Source: Tessaracoccus coleopterorum
Lineage (GTDB): Bacteria > Actinomycetota > Actinomycetes > Propionibacteriales > Propionibacteriaceae
Direction of reading: 5' to 3'
Assembly (NCBI RefSeq): GCF_011174705.1
Contig: NZ_JAANIJ010000001.1
Span: 434,001 to 498,000 of the forward strand
DNA length: 64,000 nt
The notes below the pieces were generated by a model. It searched no databases, was not told where the DNA came from, and saw only the letters and a program-made list of their open reading frames with translations. Positions 52,554 through 63,567 of this stretch are shown here, piece after piece (positions within the stretch are counted from its first letter, which is position 1; the number at the start of each line of letters is the position of its first letter). Both the position numbers and the translations under genes were made by a program.

Positions 52554-53786
52554 TCAGTCCTCCTTGGTGGCCGCCATGACGCTCGTCATCCGCGGCCGCG
52601 ACTTCTTCCTGCGGGCCTCGAGGTGGGCGCGCGCAGTGGGGGTGTCGCGTGCGAGGGCCAACAGTACCCCCGTCGCGATGAGCGAGGCCAGCAGCGCGGA
52701 GCCGCCGTAGGAGACGAACGGGAGGGCACGCCGAGCACAGGCAGGAGGTGCATCACGACGAAGATGTTGATGATGGCCTGCGTCAGGAACCAGCCCGTGA
52801 TGCCGGCGGCCACCACCTTGTTGAACATCCTGTCCGACCGCATCGCGACGGCCAGCCCGGCCCAGCCGAGCATCCCGAACAGGCCGATCACGAGCAGCAC
52901 GCCGAACAGGCCGAGCTCCTCGCCGATCACGGCGAAGATGTAGTCGGTGTGCGCGCCGTTCTTGAGGCCGCCGTACTTCTGCCTGCTCGCCCCCAGCCCG
53001 AGACCCCACCAACCGCCGCTCGCCAACGCGTACAGCGCCGACATCGGCTGCGAGGAGAGGTCGGTGTTGCTCTGCGGGTCGAGGAAGATCGCGATGCGGT
53101 CCATCCGGTTGCCGGAGCCGTAGACCAGCAGCGCCACGAGGACGGCGGCAGCGGTGCCGAGCGGCACGAGGATGCGCATGGGGTGCCGATGAACCACATG
53201 ATCAGCACGATGATGAGCCCGATGATCAGCCCGGTGCCGAGGTCGCGGCCCGCGAGGATCAGCACGAGGATGATGCCGCCGAGCGGGATCAGCGGCACCA
53301 GCAGCTGCATGGGTTCGTGCAGGCGGCCCCGCTTGTTGTGGAACACGGTGCCGCACCACACGATGAGCGCCAGCTTCGCGAACTCCGAGGGCTGGAACTG
53401 GATGGGGCCCAGCGATACCCAGTTGAGGTTGCCGCCGCCGGAGACGCCCAGTCCGGGCACCAGCACCAGCGTCAGAAGCGCGACGGCGAGCGCCCATCCG
53501 GGCCAGCCGAGCCTGCGGAGCGTCTCCGGCCTGACGCGGCTGAACAGGGCGCCGAGGATCAGGCCCAGCCCGAGGAACACCAACTGGCGGATCACGTAGT
53601 AGTACGGGTCCTTGCCCGCATGCATGGCCATGGCCGACGAGGCGGACAGCACCATCAGGGTGCCGAGCCCGACGAGCACGGCGACGCTCGAGGCGATGAA
53701 GTAGTAGGGAGCCATCGCCGAACCGGTGAGGTTCCTGACCTGGGTCCAGAAGGTGGGCCGCGCCGGGAGGTCGCGTCGGTTGACAT
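52554..53786 (-). CDS. ftsW: Septal peptidoglycan glycosyltransferase FtsW
   Basis: FtsW is a SEDS-family polymerase with about ten helices and about 412 residues. Motifs: [54 protein letters not shown] and [15 protein letters not shown]. The basic C-tail ends [15 protein letters not shown]. One-base losses lie near 53755, 53180 and 52730. ATG 53786 has GGAGAGGGAGAGG upstream. It works with the transpeptidase FtsI encoded in the same cluster. Confidence 0.94.
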
Positions 53787-53801
53787 GGGCCTCTCCCTCT
53801 C

Positions 53802-55248
53802 CTACCCCGCCAGGTACTTCGTGACCGCCGCCGCGAAGTCGTCGCCGCGGGCGGCGTAGCCGTCCCACATGTCGAGGCTCGCGCAGCCCGGGAGAGCAGC
53901 ACCGTGTCCCCCGGTCGTGCCATAGCGCCCGCGAGGGCGACGGCCTCTTCCATCACCCCAGTGTCGGTGTTGTCGAGCACCCGGACGGGCACATCGGGCG
54001 CGTGTCGGGCAAGCGTCTCGGCGATCATCTCCCGGTCGACGCCGATCACGACGGCGCCGCGCAGCTTGTCGCGGTGGCGCTCGATCAGCGTGTCGAACGT
54101 GGTGCCCTTCGCCTGGCCGCCCGCGATCCACACGAACGAGTCGTAGGCGAGCATCGCCGAGTTTGCGGCGTGCGGGTTGGTGGCCTTGGAGTCGTCGACC
54201 CAGACGACGCCGTCGGCCTCGGCCACCTTCTGGATGCGGTGACCGGCGAGCTGGAGCCGCTGCAGGCCGGAGGCCACCGACTGCGGCGCGACGCCGTAGC
54301 TGCGCACCAGGGCGGCTGCCGCGACGGCGTTGGCCACGTTGTGCGGGGCGAAGGGCTGCACGTCGGAGACCTTCGCCAGCGGGAGGGCATTGCGGTCGCG
54401 CTGCGGGATGAAGGCGCGGTCGACGATCATGTCATCGACAACCCCCAGCATCGAGATGGCGGGGATGCCGGTGGTGAAGCCGATGGCGCGGGCGCCCTCC
54501 TCGACGTCGGCCTCCTCGACCATCTTCTCGGTGAGGGCTCGTCCACGTTGTAGACGCAGGAGTTGGTGACGCCGCCGTAGATCTTCGCCTTGTCCGCGAA
54601 GTAGCCGTCCTGCGAGCCCCAGCCCTCGTACCACTCGAGGTGGTCCTGGTGGAGGTTCAGCACGACGGCCGAATGCAGGTGCACGTTGTTCATCCAGTGC
54701 AGCTGGAAACTGGAGAGCTCCACGGCGAACACGTCGTAGTCGACGTCATCGAGGATCGCCTCGATGATGGGCGGCCGATGTTGCCCACCGCCGCGGCCTT
54801 GCGGCCGTCGGCGATCAGCATCGACTCGACCATCTGCGTGGTGGTGGTCTTGCCGTTGGTGCCGGTGATACCGAGCCACGGGATCACGCGGTCGGGCTGC
54901 ATCATGCGCCACGCGAGCTCCGTCTCGCCCCACACCGGGATGCCCTCCGCCGCCGCCTGCCTGAGCAGCGGCGCGCTCGGCCGCCAGCCCGGCGAGGTGA
55001 CGACCAGGTCGGTGCCCGGGGAAGCTGCGCGGTGGCGCCCTTCCCGATCCGGACGGTGACGTCGAGATGCTCGAGCAGCAGCGCCTTGTCGGCGTAGGCC
55101 TCCGACTCGTCGAGCACGGTGATCCTCGCCCGAGCGACATCAGGCCGTCGGCGGCCGCGAAGCCGGAGACGCCGAGCCCGGCCACGACGACGTTGGCCGA
55201 GGGCCAGTCGGAGAGCCGGTTCGCGGTGGGCATCCAGTCCCTGGTCAC
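53802..55248 (-). CDS. murD: UDP-MurNAc-L-alanine-D-glutamate ligase MurD
   Basis: MurD adds D-Glu to the stem peptide. N-terminal [19 protein letters not shown], the P-loop [44 protein letters not shown], then [18 protein letters not shown] and [13 protein letters not shown]. The corrected C-terminus reads [20 protein letters not shown]. Five breaks lie near 55130, 55020, 54775, 54535 and 53890. GTG 55248 overlaps the mraY stop (GTGA). About 480 residues. Confidence 0.94.
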
Positions 55249-56311
55249 TGTCCCGCCACCCACTCCCCGTAGAAGATTCCCAGCCCGAGCGCGACGCACA
55301 GCCCGCAGATGATCCAGAAGCGGATCACCACCGTGACCTCGGCCCAGCCCTTCAGCTCGAAGTGGTGGTGGATCGGCGACATCAGGAAGATGCGCTTGCC
55401 CCGGGTGGCCTTGAAGTAGGTGACCTGCATGGCCACCGAGCCGACCTCGATCACGAACAGGAGGCCGAGGATGACGAGCAGCACCTCGGTGCGGGTCATC
55501 ACCGAGAGGCCGGCGAGCGCTGCGCCGATGGCCATCGAACCGGTGTCGCCCATGAAGATCTTGGCCGGCTTGGCGTTCCACCACAGGAAGCCGAAGCAGG
55601 CGCCCGCGAACGCGACGGCGACCATCGCCAGGTCGTGCGGATCCCGGACGTCGTAACAGCGGGGCCCGCGGTGGAGAGGCGGCCGCACCACTGGTTGTAC
55701 TGCCAGATGTTGACCAGCGTGTAGGCCGCGAACACCAGGGTGGCGCTGCCTGCGGCGAGGCCGTCGAGGCCGTCGGTGAGGTTGACCGCGTTGCTCCAGG
55801 CCGACACGAGGAACACGATGAAGACCACCGCGAGGAGGATCGGCAGGTACAACCAGTTGATGTCGCGCAGGAAGGAGATGGCCGGTGAGGCGGGCGTGAC
55901 GCCCCGCTCGTCGGGGAAGTACAGGGCCACCAGCGCGAACGCCACGCCGATGAGCACCTGGCCGATCAGCTTGCCGCGGGGCTCAGCCCGAGGCTGCGTT
56001 CCTTGGAGATCTTGGACCAGTCGTCCAGGAAGCCGAGGGTACCCATCGCCACCGCGAGGCAGATCAGCAGCACGCCCGAGAGCGACGGCAACTGCCAGCG
56101 GATCAGGTGCGTGATGAAGTACGAGGCGACGACGGCGCCGATGATCACGAGGCCACCCATCGTGGGGTGCCGCGCTTGACGTAGTGCGCGGTCGGCCCGT
56201 CCTCGCGGATGAACTGCCCGTACTGCCGCTTCGTCAGGAACTTGATGAGCGCGGGTGTGCCCACCAGTGTGAACACCAGCGACAGCCCGCCGCGAGCAGG
56301 ATGTTGATCAC
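55245..56311 (-). CDS. mraY: Phospho-MurNAc-pentapeptide transferase MraY
   Basis: MraY is an integral membrane enzyme of about 357 residues that makes lipid I from UDP-MurNAc-pentapeptide and undecaprenyl phosphate. Motifs: [16 protein letters not shown] (after correction near 56165), the catalytic DD in [39 protein letters not shown] and [12 protein letters not shown]. Breaks lie near 56290, 56165, 55980 and 55655. GTG 56311 overlaps the murF stop. Confidence 0.95.
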
Positions 56312-57735
56312 GAGATTTCTCCGTCCCCTGCGGCCAGGTCGGTCGCAACTCTCTCCAGTCCGACGCCGCGTGAACCCTTGATCAGGACGACGTCGCCGGG
56401 GCCAAGGGTAAGCGAAGTGGCCACCTGATCCCAGGTCGCAACGCGGGCCGACACGGTTTCCGAGGCGGCTCCGGCCACGATGTCGTCGGCGAACTGACCC
56501 ACCGCGACGACCTCCGCCACGCCGAGCCCGGCGGCAAGGGCGCCCAGGTCGCGGTGCAGTTCGGCCGAGTCGGGCCGAGCTCCAGCATGTCGCCGAGCAC
56601 CGCGATCAGCCGCGCCTCCGGGTGCCGCGCCCGGCCGAGGCCACGATCTCGGAGGCGGTGCGCAGCCCGGCGGCCATCGAGTCGGGTTGGCGTTGTAGGC
56701 GTCGTTGAGGACGAGCACATCGTCGGCGAGCCGGACGGGTTCCATCCGCCAGCGGGAACGCGACGTCGCCGAGGACAGCGCGGAGGCGACCACGCCCAGC
56801 TCGATCCCGGCGGCGAGCGCGGCGGCCGCGGCCGCCAGCGCGTTGGACACCTGGTGGCGGCCGAGCACCCCGAGCGACACGGGCGCGGAACGCTCCCCGT
56901 CGACATCGGAGACGACCAGCGTGAAGGAGGGTGGCTGAGCTCGTCCAGGGTGACGTCGCGCGCCGAGACCCGCAGCTCCCCACCCGTCGGCTCCCCTCTC
57001 CGAACCAGGCGATCCGGGCCCGTGTCGCCGCCGCCATGCCCGCGACGAGCGCGTCGTCGGCGTTGAGCACCGCCCAGCCGGTGGGCGCGAGGTCGGCGAC
57101 GATCTCGGACTTCGCCTTCGCGGTGGTCTCCATCCCGCCGAACTCGCCGACATGGGCGCGGCCGATGTTGAGGCACACACCGATGTCGAGCCCGACGAGC
57201 GAGGTGAGCCAGGAGATGTGGCCGATCCCGCGGGCCCCCATCTCGGAGATCAGGTAGGCGGTGTCGTCGCCGACGCGGCAGGCCGTCAGCGGCACACCGA
57301 TCTCGTTGTTCTGCGACCCGACCGGCGCCACGGTTGCCCCTGCGGCCTCGAACACCTGGGCCATCAGGTCCTTGGTGCTCGTCTTGCCCGAGCTGCCCGT
57401 CACCCCGATGCTCAGCATGCCGCGCACCCGGGCCTCGGCCACCACGCCGCGGGCGAGCCAGCTGAGCGCGTCGACGGAGTCGGCGGCGAGGATGTGCGGG
57501 GCGTCGGCGCCGGTGTGGTGCATGGCGATCACGCCCGCCGCGCCCGCCTCGACGGCGGCGGCCGCGTAGTCGTGGCCGTCGACCCGCTCGCCGGGGATCG
57601 CGACGAACAGCGCCCCCGGGTGACCGCACGGTTGTCGATGACCACGTCGGGGCCGACCTCCGCGTCGTCGCCGAACAGCTCCACCGCGGCGGGCTGCATC
57701 AGGGTGATGAGCTCACTGGTCCTACGCACGCGCAT
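56308..57735 (-). CDS. murF: UDP-MurNAc-tripeptide D-Ala-D-Ala ligase MurF
   Basis: MurF adds the D-Ala-D-Ala dipeptide. The N-terminal domain (PDVVIDNRAVTPGALFVAI) is followed by the P-loop IGVTGSSGKTSTKDLMAQV, SEMGARGIGHISWLT, LNIGRAHVGEFGG and NDAYNANP. The C-terminus reads VVLIKGSRGVGLERVATDLA. Breaks lie near 57620, 56935, 56750, 56675 and 56580. The murE stop TAG directly abuts the ATG at 57735. About 476 residues. Confidence 0.94.
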
Positions 57736-59263
57736 CTATCCCACTCCTTCTTCCGTGAGGCGGCGCCACGCGAGCTCCGCCTCCAGGGCGTCGTCGAAGT
57801 CGACCGTGCGGTCGGCGAGAATCTGTCCGCGCTCGTGCCCCTTGCCGAGGATGGCGACGATCGCGTCGGGCGTCGCGCGGCGCATCGCCTCCGCGATCGC
57901 GGCCCTGCGGCCGGCCACCTCGATCACCTCGGCGCCCTCGACGCCGACGGTGCCCGCGAGGGTCTGGGCGCGGATGGCGGCCGGGTCCTCGGTGCGGGGG
58001 TTGTCGTCGGTGATGATCGCGAGCCTGCTGCCGCGGGCGGCCGCGGCCCCCATGTCGGGTCGCTTCTCCGGGTCGCGGTCGCCGCCACAGCCGAGCACCG
58101 CGATGACGGGCCGGCCCGGCCAGCGAGGCGAGGGCCGCCTCGACGGCCTGCGGGTGTGCGCGAAGTCGACGACCACCAGCGGGGCGTCCCCGCCGAGGTC
58201 GACGCGCTGCATCCGGCCCGGCACCTGCGCCGTCGCGAGACCCGCGAGGGCGGCGTCGGCGGGCACGCCCACCGCCTCGAGCATCGCGAACGCGACGGCG
58301 GCGTCGATCATGTTGTACGCGCCGGGGAGGCTGAGGCGGATCTCCAGCTCCTCCCCGCCGCGCCCGATCACGGCCCGGCCCCCGAAGGCGCCGTCGGCCA
58401 CGTAGTCGCCCAGGAGGTAGTCGACGCCCTCCATGGTGCCGACGGTGATCAGCCGCGACTGCTCGTGGGTCAGAACCCGCGCCGCGAGTTCCTGCCCGTG
58501 CAGGTCGTCAACCCAGATCACGCTGACCGCGGAGCGACCCGGCTCGAACAGGCGGGCCTTCGCCTCGAAGTACTCCTCCACCGTCTTGTGGAAGTCGAGG
58601 TGGTCGCGGCCGAGATTGAGGAAACCGACGACGTCGAAGCCGATCGCGTCGACACGGCCGAGCGCCATCGCGTGCGAGCTGACCTCGAGGGCCACCGCCC
58701 GGGCGCCGCGCTGCGCCATGACGCCGAGCAGCGCCTGCAGGTCGGGCGACTCGGGTGTGGTGACGGTCGACCTGGCCGACCGCAACTCCTCGCGGCCGAG
58801 CCGGAACCCGATGGTGCCGATCGTGCCGGTCGACACACCCGCCGCCATCAACCCACCCTGCAGGAGGGCGACGGTGGTGGTCTTGCCGTTGGTGCCGGTG
58901 ACGCCGAGCATCGTCATGGCGCGGGCGGGCTCCCGAAGAGCCGGGCCGACACCGTCGCCATGGCCTCCCGCGCGTCGAGCGCGGCGACCACGGGGACCAG
59001 CGACGGACCGATCAGGTCGCGGCCCTCGTCGTCGGTGAGGATCGCGACGGCCCCGGCATCGATCGCGGAGGCCGCGAACGAGGCACCGTGGGCCCGGCTG
59101 CCCGGCAGCGCGACGTAGAGCCAGCCCGGCTCCACGGCCCGGGAGTCGAGCGTGATGCCGGAGACGGGTTCGCGGCTGTCGGTGTCGCCGACGAGGCCGA
59201 GCCCGGCCACCAGCGAAGCCAGGGTCGCGGGGGCAGGTTGGCGGGTCTGAGCGGGGTAACCAT
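57736..59263 (-). CDS. murE: UDP-MurNAc-tripeptide synthetase MurE
   Basis: MurE adds the third stem residue. N-terminal SGITLDSRAVEPGWLYVALP, the P-loop [42 protein letters not shown] and NLGRDHLDFHKT. The specificity loop DDNPRTEDP (near 57985) is the type associated with diaminopimelate rather than lysine, so a DAP-containing wall is inferred; LL versus meso cannot be told. Breaks lie near 59235, 58920 and 58150. The start region GTGATGG overlaps the ftsI stop. Confidence 0.95.
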
Positions 59264-61355
59264 CACTCGAACGTTAGCGGCAGATCCGGCGCCTCGGTCG
59301 TCGAGGGGCGACGTTGTAGCGCGGAAGCGCGAGCTTCAGCACGTCGTTGACGACCGGTAGCGCCAGCTGACTACCGAGGTTGCCGTTGGTCGGCTGGTCG
59401 AAGACCACGTAGACGAGAATCTTCGGGTCCTCCGCCGGGCGGCACCCACGTACGAGGCGGTGTAGCCGTTGTAGCACTTGCACTTGGGATCGAAACGCTG
59501 CGCGGTGCCCGACTTGCCGATGGTGCGGTAACCGTCGATCGCGCGGTCCTTCTTGAGCGTGACCACCGACTCCATCATCTCGACGACCGCCTGCGAGGCC
59601 TCCTCCGAGATCACGCGGCGCGACGTGGGCTGCGGCAGTTCGACGGCGGTGCCGTCGGCCTTCGTGCCCGACGCGATGATGGTGGGCTGGTGGTACGTGC
59701 CCCGTTGACGACGGCGGCCACGGCCGCGGCCATCTGGATGGCGTTGACGCTGAGGCCCTGGCCGAAGGAGATCTGGTCGCGCGTGTAGTCGGCCATGTCG
59801 GGCTTCGGCACGGACCCGGCGCTCTCGCCCGGGAGCCCGAGGCCGGACTTCGACCCGAGCCCGAAGTTCGTCAGGTATCCGCTCAGGTCGGCCTTGTCCA
59901 TCTCGCGGGTCAGCATGATGGTGCCGATGTTGGACGAGTTCGCGATGATGCCGCGGGCTGTCAGGTTGATGGTGCCGTGGTCGAACGAGTCGCCGACCGA
60001 GCCGTCTCCCGAGGCGATGCGCGGCGGCACGACCACCTTCGTGTCCGGTGTGACGAGCCCCTGGTCGGCCAGCGCGCCCATGGTGAGCACCTTCTGCACC
60101 GAGCCCGGCTCGTAGGCCTCCGTCACGGCCCGGTTGCCCAGGTCGTCGCTGTCGGCGCGGCCCGGGTTCGCGGCGTCGAAGCTGGGCCCGTTGGCCAGCG
60201 CGAGCACCTCGCCGGTGTCGACGTTCAGCACGACGAGCTTGCCCGTCTTCGCGCCCGACTTCTTGAGGCCCTCGGCCAGCGCCTGCTCGCCCATCCACTG
60301 CAGGTCGGAGTCGATGGTGGTGACGTAGGAGTCGCCGTCGACGGCGGGCTCCATCTCGGAGGTGCCGAGCGGGATGCGACCGTAGGTCGACGAGTCGTAG
60401 ACCTGCTTGCCCGGGGTGCCGGTGAGCTTGTCGTCGAGCACGTACTCCAGGCCGGAGGCGCCCTCACCGTCGCCGTTGACCCAGCCGATCACGTTGGACG
60501 CGACGGTGCGGTTGGGGTAGGTGCGCACCGGGTCGCTCGTGGCGTAGACACCCCACCAGGGGCGTTTGCCGTCACCGTCGAAGCCGAGCTTGAGGTCCTT
60601 CTTGAGCTCGATGTAGGTGTTGGCAGGCACCCGCCGCATGATGATCTCGTAGCGGGAGTCCTTCTTCGCGATCTGGTCGAGGTAGGTCTGCTTCTTGCCT
60701 CCGAGATGCTTGACGAGCAGCTCGGCGACGGCCTCGGGGGCCGCCTTGGCCTCCTCCTGCTTCCTCTTGCTCATCTCGTAGCGCTCATCGGCGCCGTTGC
60801 TGCGCACGATCTCGGGTCGATGGAGATCAGCATGGCCGGCTCGGTGGCAGCGAGCACGACACCGTTGCGGTCGGTGATGGTGCCGCGCGCGGCGGGCAGG
60901 TCGAGCGTCGACTGCATCTTCTCTGCGGCCTGCGAGGCGTAGGCCTTCGAGTCGATCCCCTGCAGTTGGACGGCGCGCACGCCCGCGGTGCCGAGCAGCA
61001 GCGCCACGATCACCATGAACACGCGGATCCGCACCGAGGTGCGCCCACGGGGAGCCGGATGGAGCGCTTGTGCCTGCGTGGGCCGGCCGCGGCGGGACGC
61101 GCCACCGGACGCGGCCCGGAGGACGCGGTGCGCGGCCGGGCGGCCTGCTGGCGTGGCGGTTGTGCCCGCTGCGGGCTTCTGGGCCGGGCGCGCCTGGCCC
61201 GCGGTGCGGGCCGGGAGCCGGACGCGCCGCCCTTGCCCTGGCGGGAACCCGACGAGGAGCGGGCGGTGGAGCCTGAGGAGGAACGGGGCTTCGGGTCTGC
61301 CCCTGCCTCGCGGTGGGGCGTGGCTTCGGGAACCTTCGGGCCTGTCCTTCGTCAC
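59263..61355 (-). CDS. ftsI: Septal penicillin-binding protein FtsI (PBP3)
   Basis: FtsI is a class B transpeptidase. A long basic, low-complexity N-terminus (bases 61040-61355) precedes one helix RIRVFMVIVALLLGTAGVRA and LPAARGTITDRNGVVLAATE. The transpeptidase motifs are SVQK in YEPGSVQKVLTM, SSN in IANSSNIGTIML and KSGT in TIGKSGTAQRF. Breaks lie near 61335, 61050, 60815, 59700, 59440 and 59310; the last correction moves the end to APDLPLTFE. GTG 61355 overlaps the ftsL-like stop. About 700 residues, long because of the N-terminus. Confidence 0.92.
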
Positions 61356-61883
61356 GGCTGCCCCTGCCCGGTCGCTCCCGCCGCGGAGAGATCGTTGGGC
61401 GACCCGTCGGCCGCGGCGGGTGCCTCGGGCCTGGCCTGCTTGACGGGCGGCGTGTCGGGCAGCGGCTCGGGCCGCGTCCCCGTCAGGAACGGCATCTCGT
61501 CGCCCTCGACCGGGTGGGCTCACCGGTGACGGAGCCGTCGGCCAGGTTGATGAACGCCGGGTACGGGTTGGGCGCCATGCCAAGGCTCGTGGCGCGCAGC
61601 GCGAGCGCGTTGGCGCTCGAGACGCGCTGCAGCTCGGAGGTGAGCGAGGCCGACTTGTAGCCGAGCTCCTTCGCCTCCCTGCGCAGCGTGGTGAGTTCGC
61701 GCGACTGGGCACCAACGGAGGTCGACACGACCATCACCCCGCCGAGCCCGATCGCGATCAGCGCGACCAGGATGGTCACGAAACCCAGCGTCGAGACCGA
61801 GTGGGCCGGGGCCTGGACCAGGTGGAGGTGTGCCGCCTTCCTGGTCGGCCCGGTCTCCGGGTGAGGACTGGCGCCGCGCTCAT
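61352..61883 (-). CDS. ftsL: FtsL-like divisome protein
   Basis: This bitopic protein of about 178 residues sits in the ftsL position between rsmH and ftsI. A short cytoplasmic part ([18 protein letters not shown]) is followed by one helix ([20 protein letters not shown]) and an extracytoplasmic coiled coil ([38 protein letters not shown]). A Pro-rich tail reads [18 protein letters not shown]. Breaks lie near 61860 and 61515. ATG 61883 overlaps the rsmH stop (ATGA). The assignment rests on position and topology, since FtsL is poorly conserved. Confidence 0.82.
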
Positions 61884-62866
61884 GAGGCCTCCCTGATCCG
61901 TTCGGCAACCCGCAGCCGGGCCGAGGCGGCCCGAGGGTTGATGGCGATCTCGTCTTCGTCGGGCCGCTCGGCCCCACGCGTCAGCAGCCGGAGTTCGGCC
62001 TTGAGGGACTCGGGCACGACGGGCATCCCGCGCGGGGCGCGGTCGGCGGCCCCCTTCGCGAACGTCTGCTTCACGAGCCTGTCCTCCAGCGAGTGGTAGC
62101 TGAGCACCGCGACGCGCCCGCCGACGGCGAGGGCGTCGACCGCGGAGGGAGGACGCCCTTGAGCGCCTCCAGTTCGCGGTTGACCTCGATGCGCAGCGCC
62201 TGGAAGGTGCGCTTGGCGGGTGGCCCCGGTGTGGCGGGCGGCCGCGGGATGGCCCCGAGATCACCTCGACGAGACGCCCGGAGGTGTCGAACGGTGCCTC
62301 TGCGCGGGCCGTGACGATGGCGCGGGCGATGCGGTCTGCGAAGCGCTCCTCGCCGTACCACTTGAGGATGTTCGTGAGCTCCCGGACGGGGTAGGTGTTG
62401 AGCACGTCGGCGGCGGTCGGCCCTCCGTGGGGTTCATCCGCATGTCGAGCGGGGCGTCGGTCCGGTAGGCGAAGCCGCGGTCGGTGCGGTCGATCTGCAG
62501 TGACGAGAGGCCGAGGTCGAGGAGGATGGCCTGCACCGAGTCGATCCCGAGGTCGTCGAGCACATCGGGCAGTTCGTCGTAGACGGCGTGCACGAGGGTG
62601 GCGCGCTCCAGCAGCGGGCCGAGCCGCTCCGCGGCGACCTGGTGGGCGTCGGGGTCGCGGTCGATCCCGATCAGTCGGGCCTCGGGACAGGCCTCGAGCA
62701 TGGCGATGGAGTGCCCGGCCAGGCCGAGGGTGCCGTCGACGAAGATGGCGCCCGGTCGGGAGAGGGCCGGGCGTAGCAGATCGACGATCCGGTCACGCAT
62801 GACCGGATCGTGGACGTCCGCAAATCCCTGCATCACTGCTGCTCGACCCTCATCCTCGTTCGTCAC
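61880..62866 (-). CDS. rsmH: 16S rRNA (cytosine1402-N4)-methyltransferase RsmH
   Basis: RsmH is a SAM-dependent enzyme of about 330 residues. The N-terminus [20 protein letters not shown] is followed by [20 protein letters not shown] (motif I), [19 protein letters not shown], the [19 protein letters not shown] segment and [15 protein letters not shown]. The C-terminus reads [19 protein letters not shown]. Breaks lie near 62420, 62260 and 62150. GTG 62866 starts [12 protein letters not shown]. Second gene of the division cluster. Confidence 0.94.
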
Positions 62867-62956
62867 CGGGGCTCCCCCAGAGATGCCCGTCCGGACCGGT
62901 CCTGGCTTCGGGGAAGTGAAGTCAGGGCCTCGCCGGCCGGGTATCACCGGTTGGAG

Positions 62957-63387
62957 TCACAGACCCGTCAGGGCGGTGAACTCGTTGTCCATCTCCGAGA
63001 AGCTGTCTTCGCTTCCCTCGGAGTACTGCTGCCACGCCTCGGCGTCCCAGATCTCGGCGCGGTCGCCCGCCCGATCACCACGACGTCACGATCCAGACCT
63101 GCGTAGGCGCGGAGGTTCGGGGAATGGTCACCCGGCCCTGCTTGTCTGGAACCTCATCGCTGGCCCCTGCCATCAGCATGCGCTGATAGTTGCGGACCTC
63201 TCTGACCGTGCTCGGGCGCTGAGAAGGGAGGTCATCTTCGCCTCGAACGTCGCACGGGGATATACGGCCAGCGCCCGGTCCTGGGTCCGTGTCACCACGA
63301 GACCCGCTGCGAGCGCGTCGCGGAACTTGGCCGGAAGGATCAGGCGGCCCTTCTCGTCCAACTTCGGCTGGTACGTCCCAGGAACAT
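62957..63387 (-). CDS. mraZ: Division-cluster regulator MraZ
   Basis: MraZ is a SpoVT-AbrB-fold DNA-binding protein of about 144 residues with two related halves: [20 protein letters not shown] and [11 protein letters not shown]. The tail reads [20 protein letters not shown]. The ATG at 63387 ([11 protein letters not shown] after one G near 63375) is the conserved start, with GGGAGGTG upstream. Other breaks lie near 63120 and 63070. It is the first gene of the cluster, and its own operator lies 30 bases upstream, so autoregulation is expected. Confidence 0.93.
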
Positions 63388-63416
63388 CGATCAGGCACCT
63401 CCCTTCCCTATCGGCA

Positions 63417-63450
63417 CCCACTTTGCTCCACTGGCCGCCACATTACCCCA
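63417..63450 (-). promoter_or_regulatory. MraZ operator: four TGG repeats at exact 10-base spacing
   Basis: On the minus strand the sequence reads TGGGGTAATG, TGGCGGCCAG, TGGAGCAAAG, TGGGTGCCGA, with the four T residues at 63450, 63440, 63430 and 63420. Known MraZ boxes are TGGGn direct repeats with the same 10-base period. The TAATGT inside the first unit could be the -10 box. Confidence 0.8.
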
Positions 63451-63567
63451 CTTTCCTCCCCAGACGTGCCATTTCTCTCCCCATTCCTGAGGTGTGCCCG
63501 TGCTTGTAGGCTTGTCCTCGCCGATCGGGCCAGCTGGACCGACCGCGAACGACCACGAGGAGTCCAG

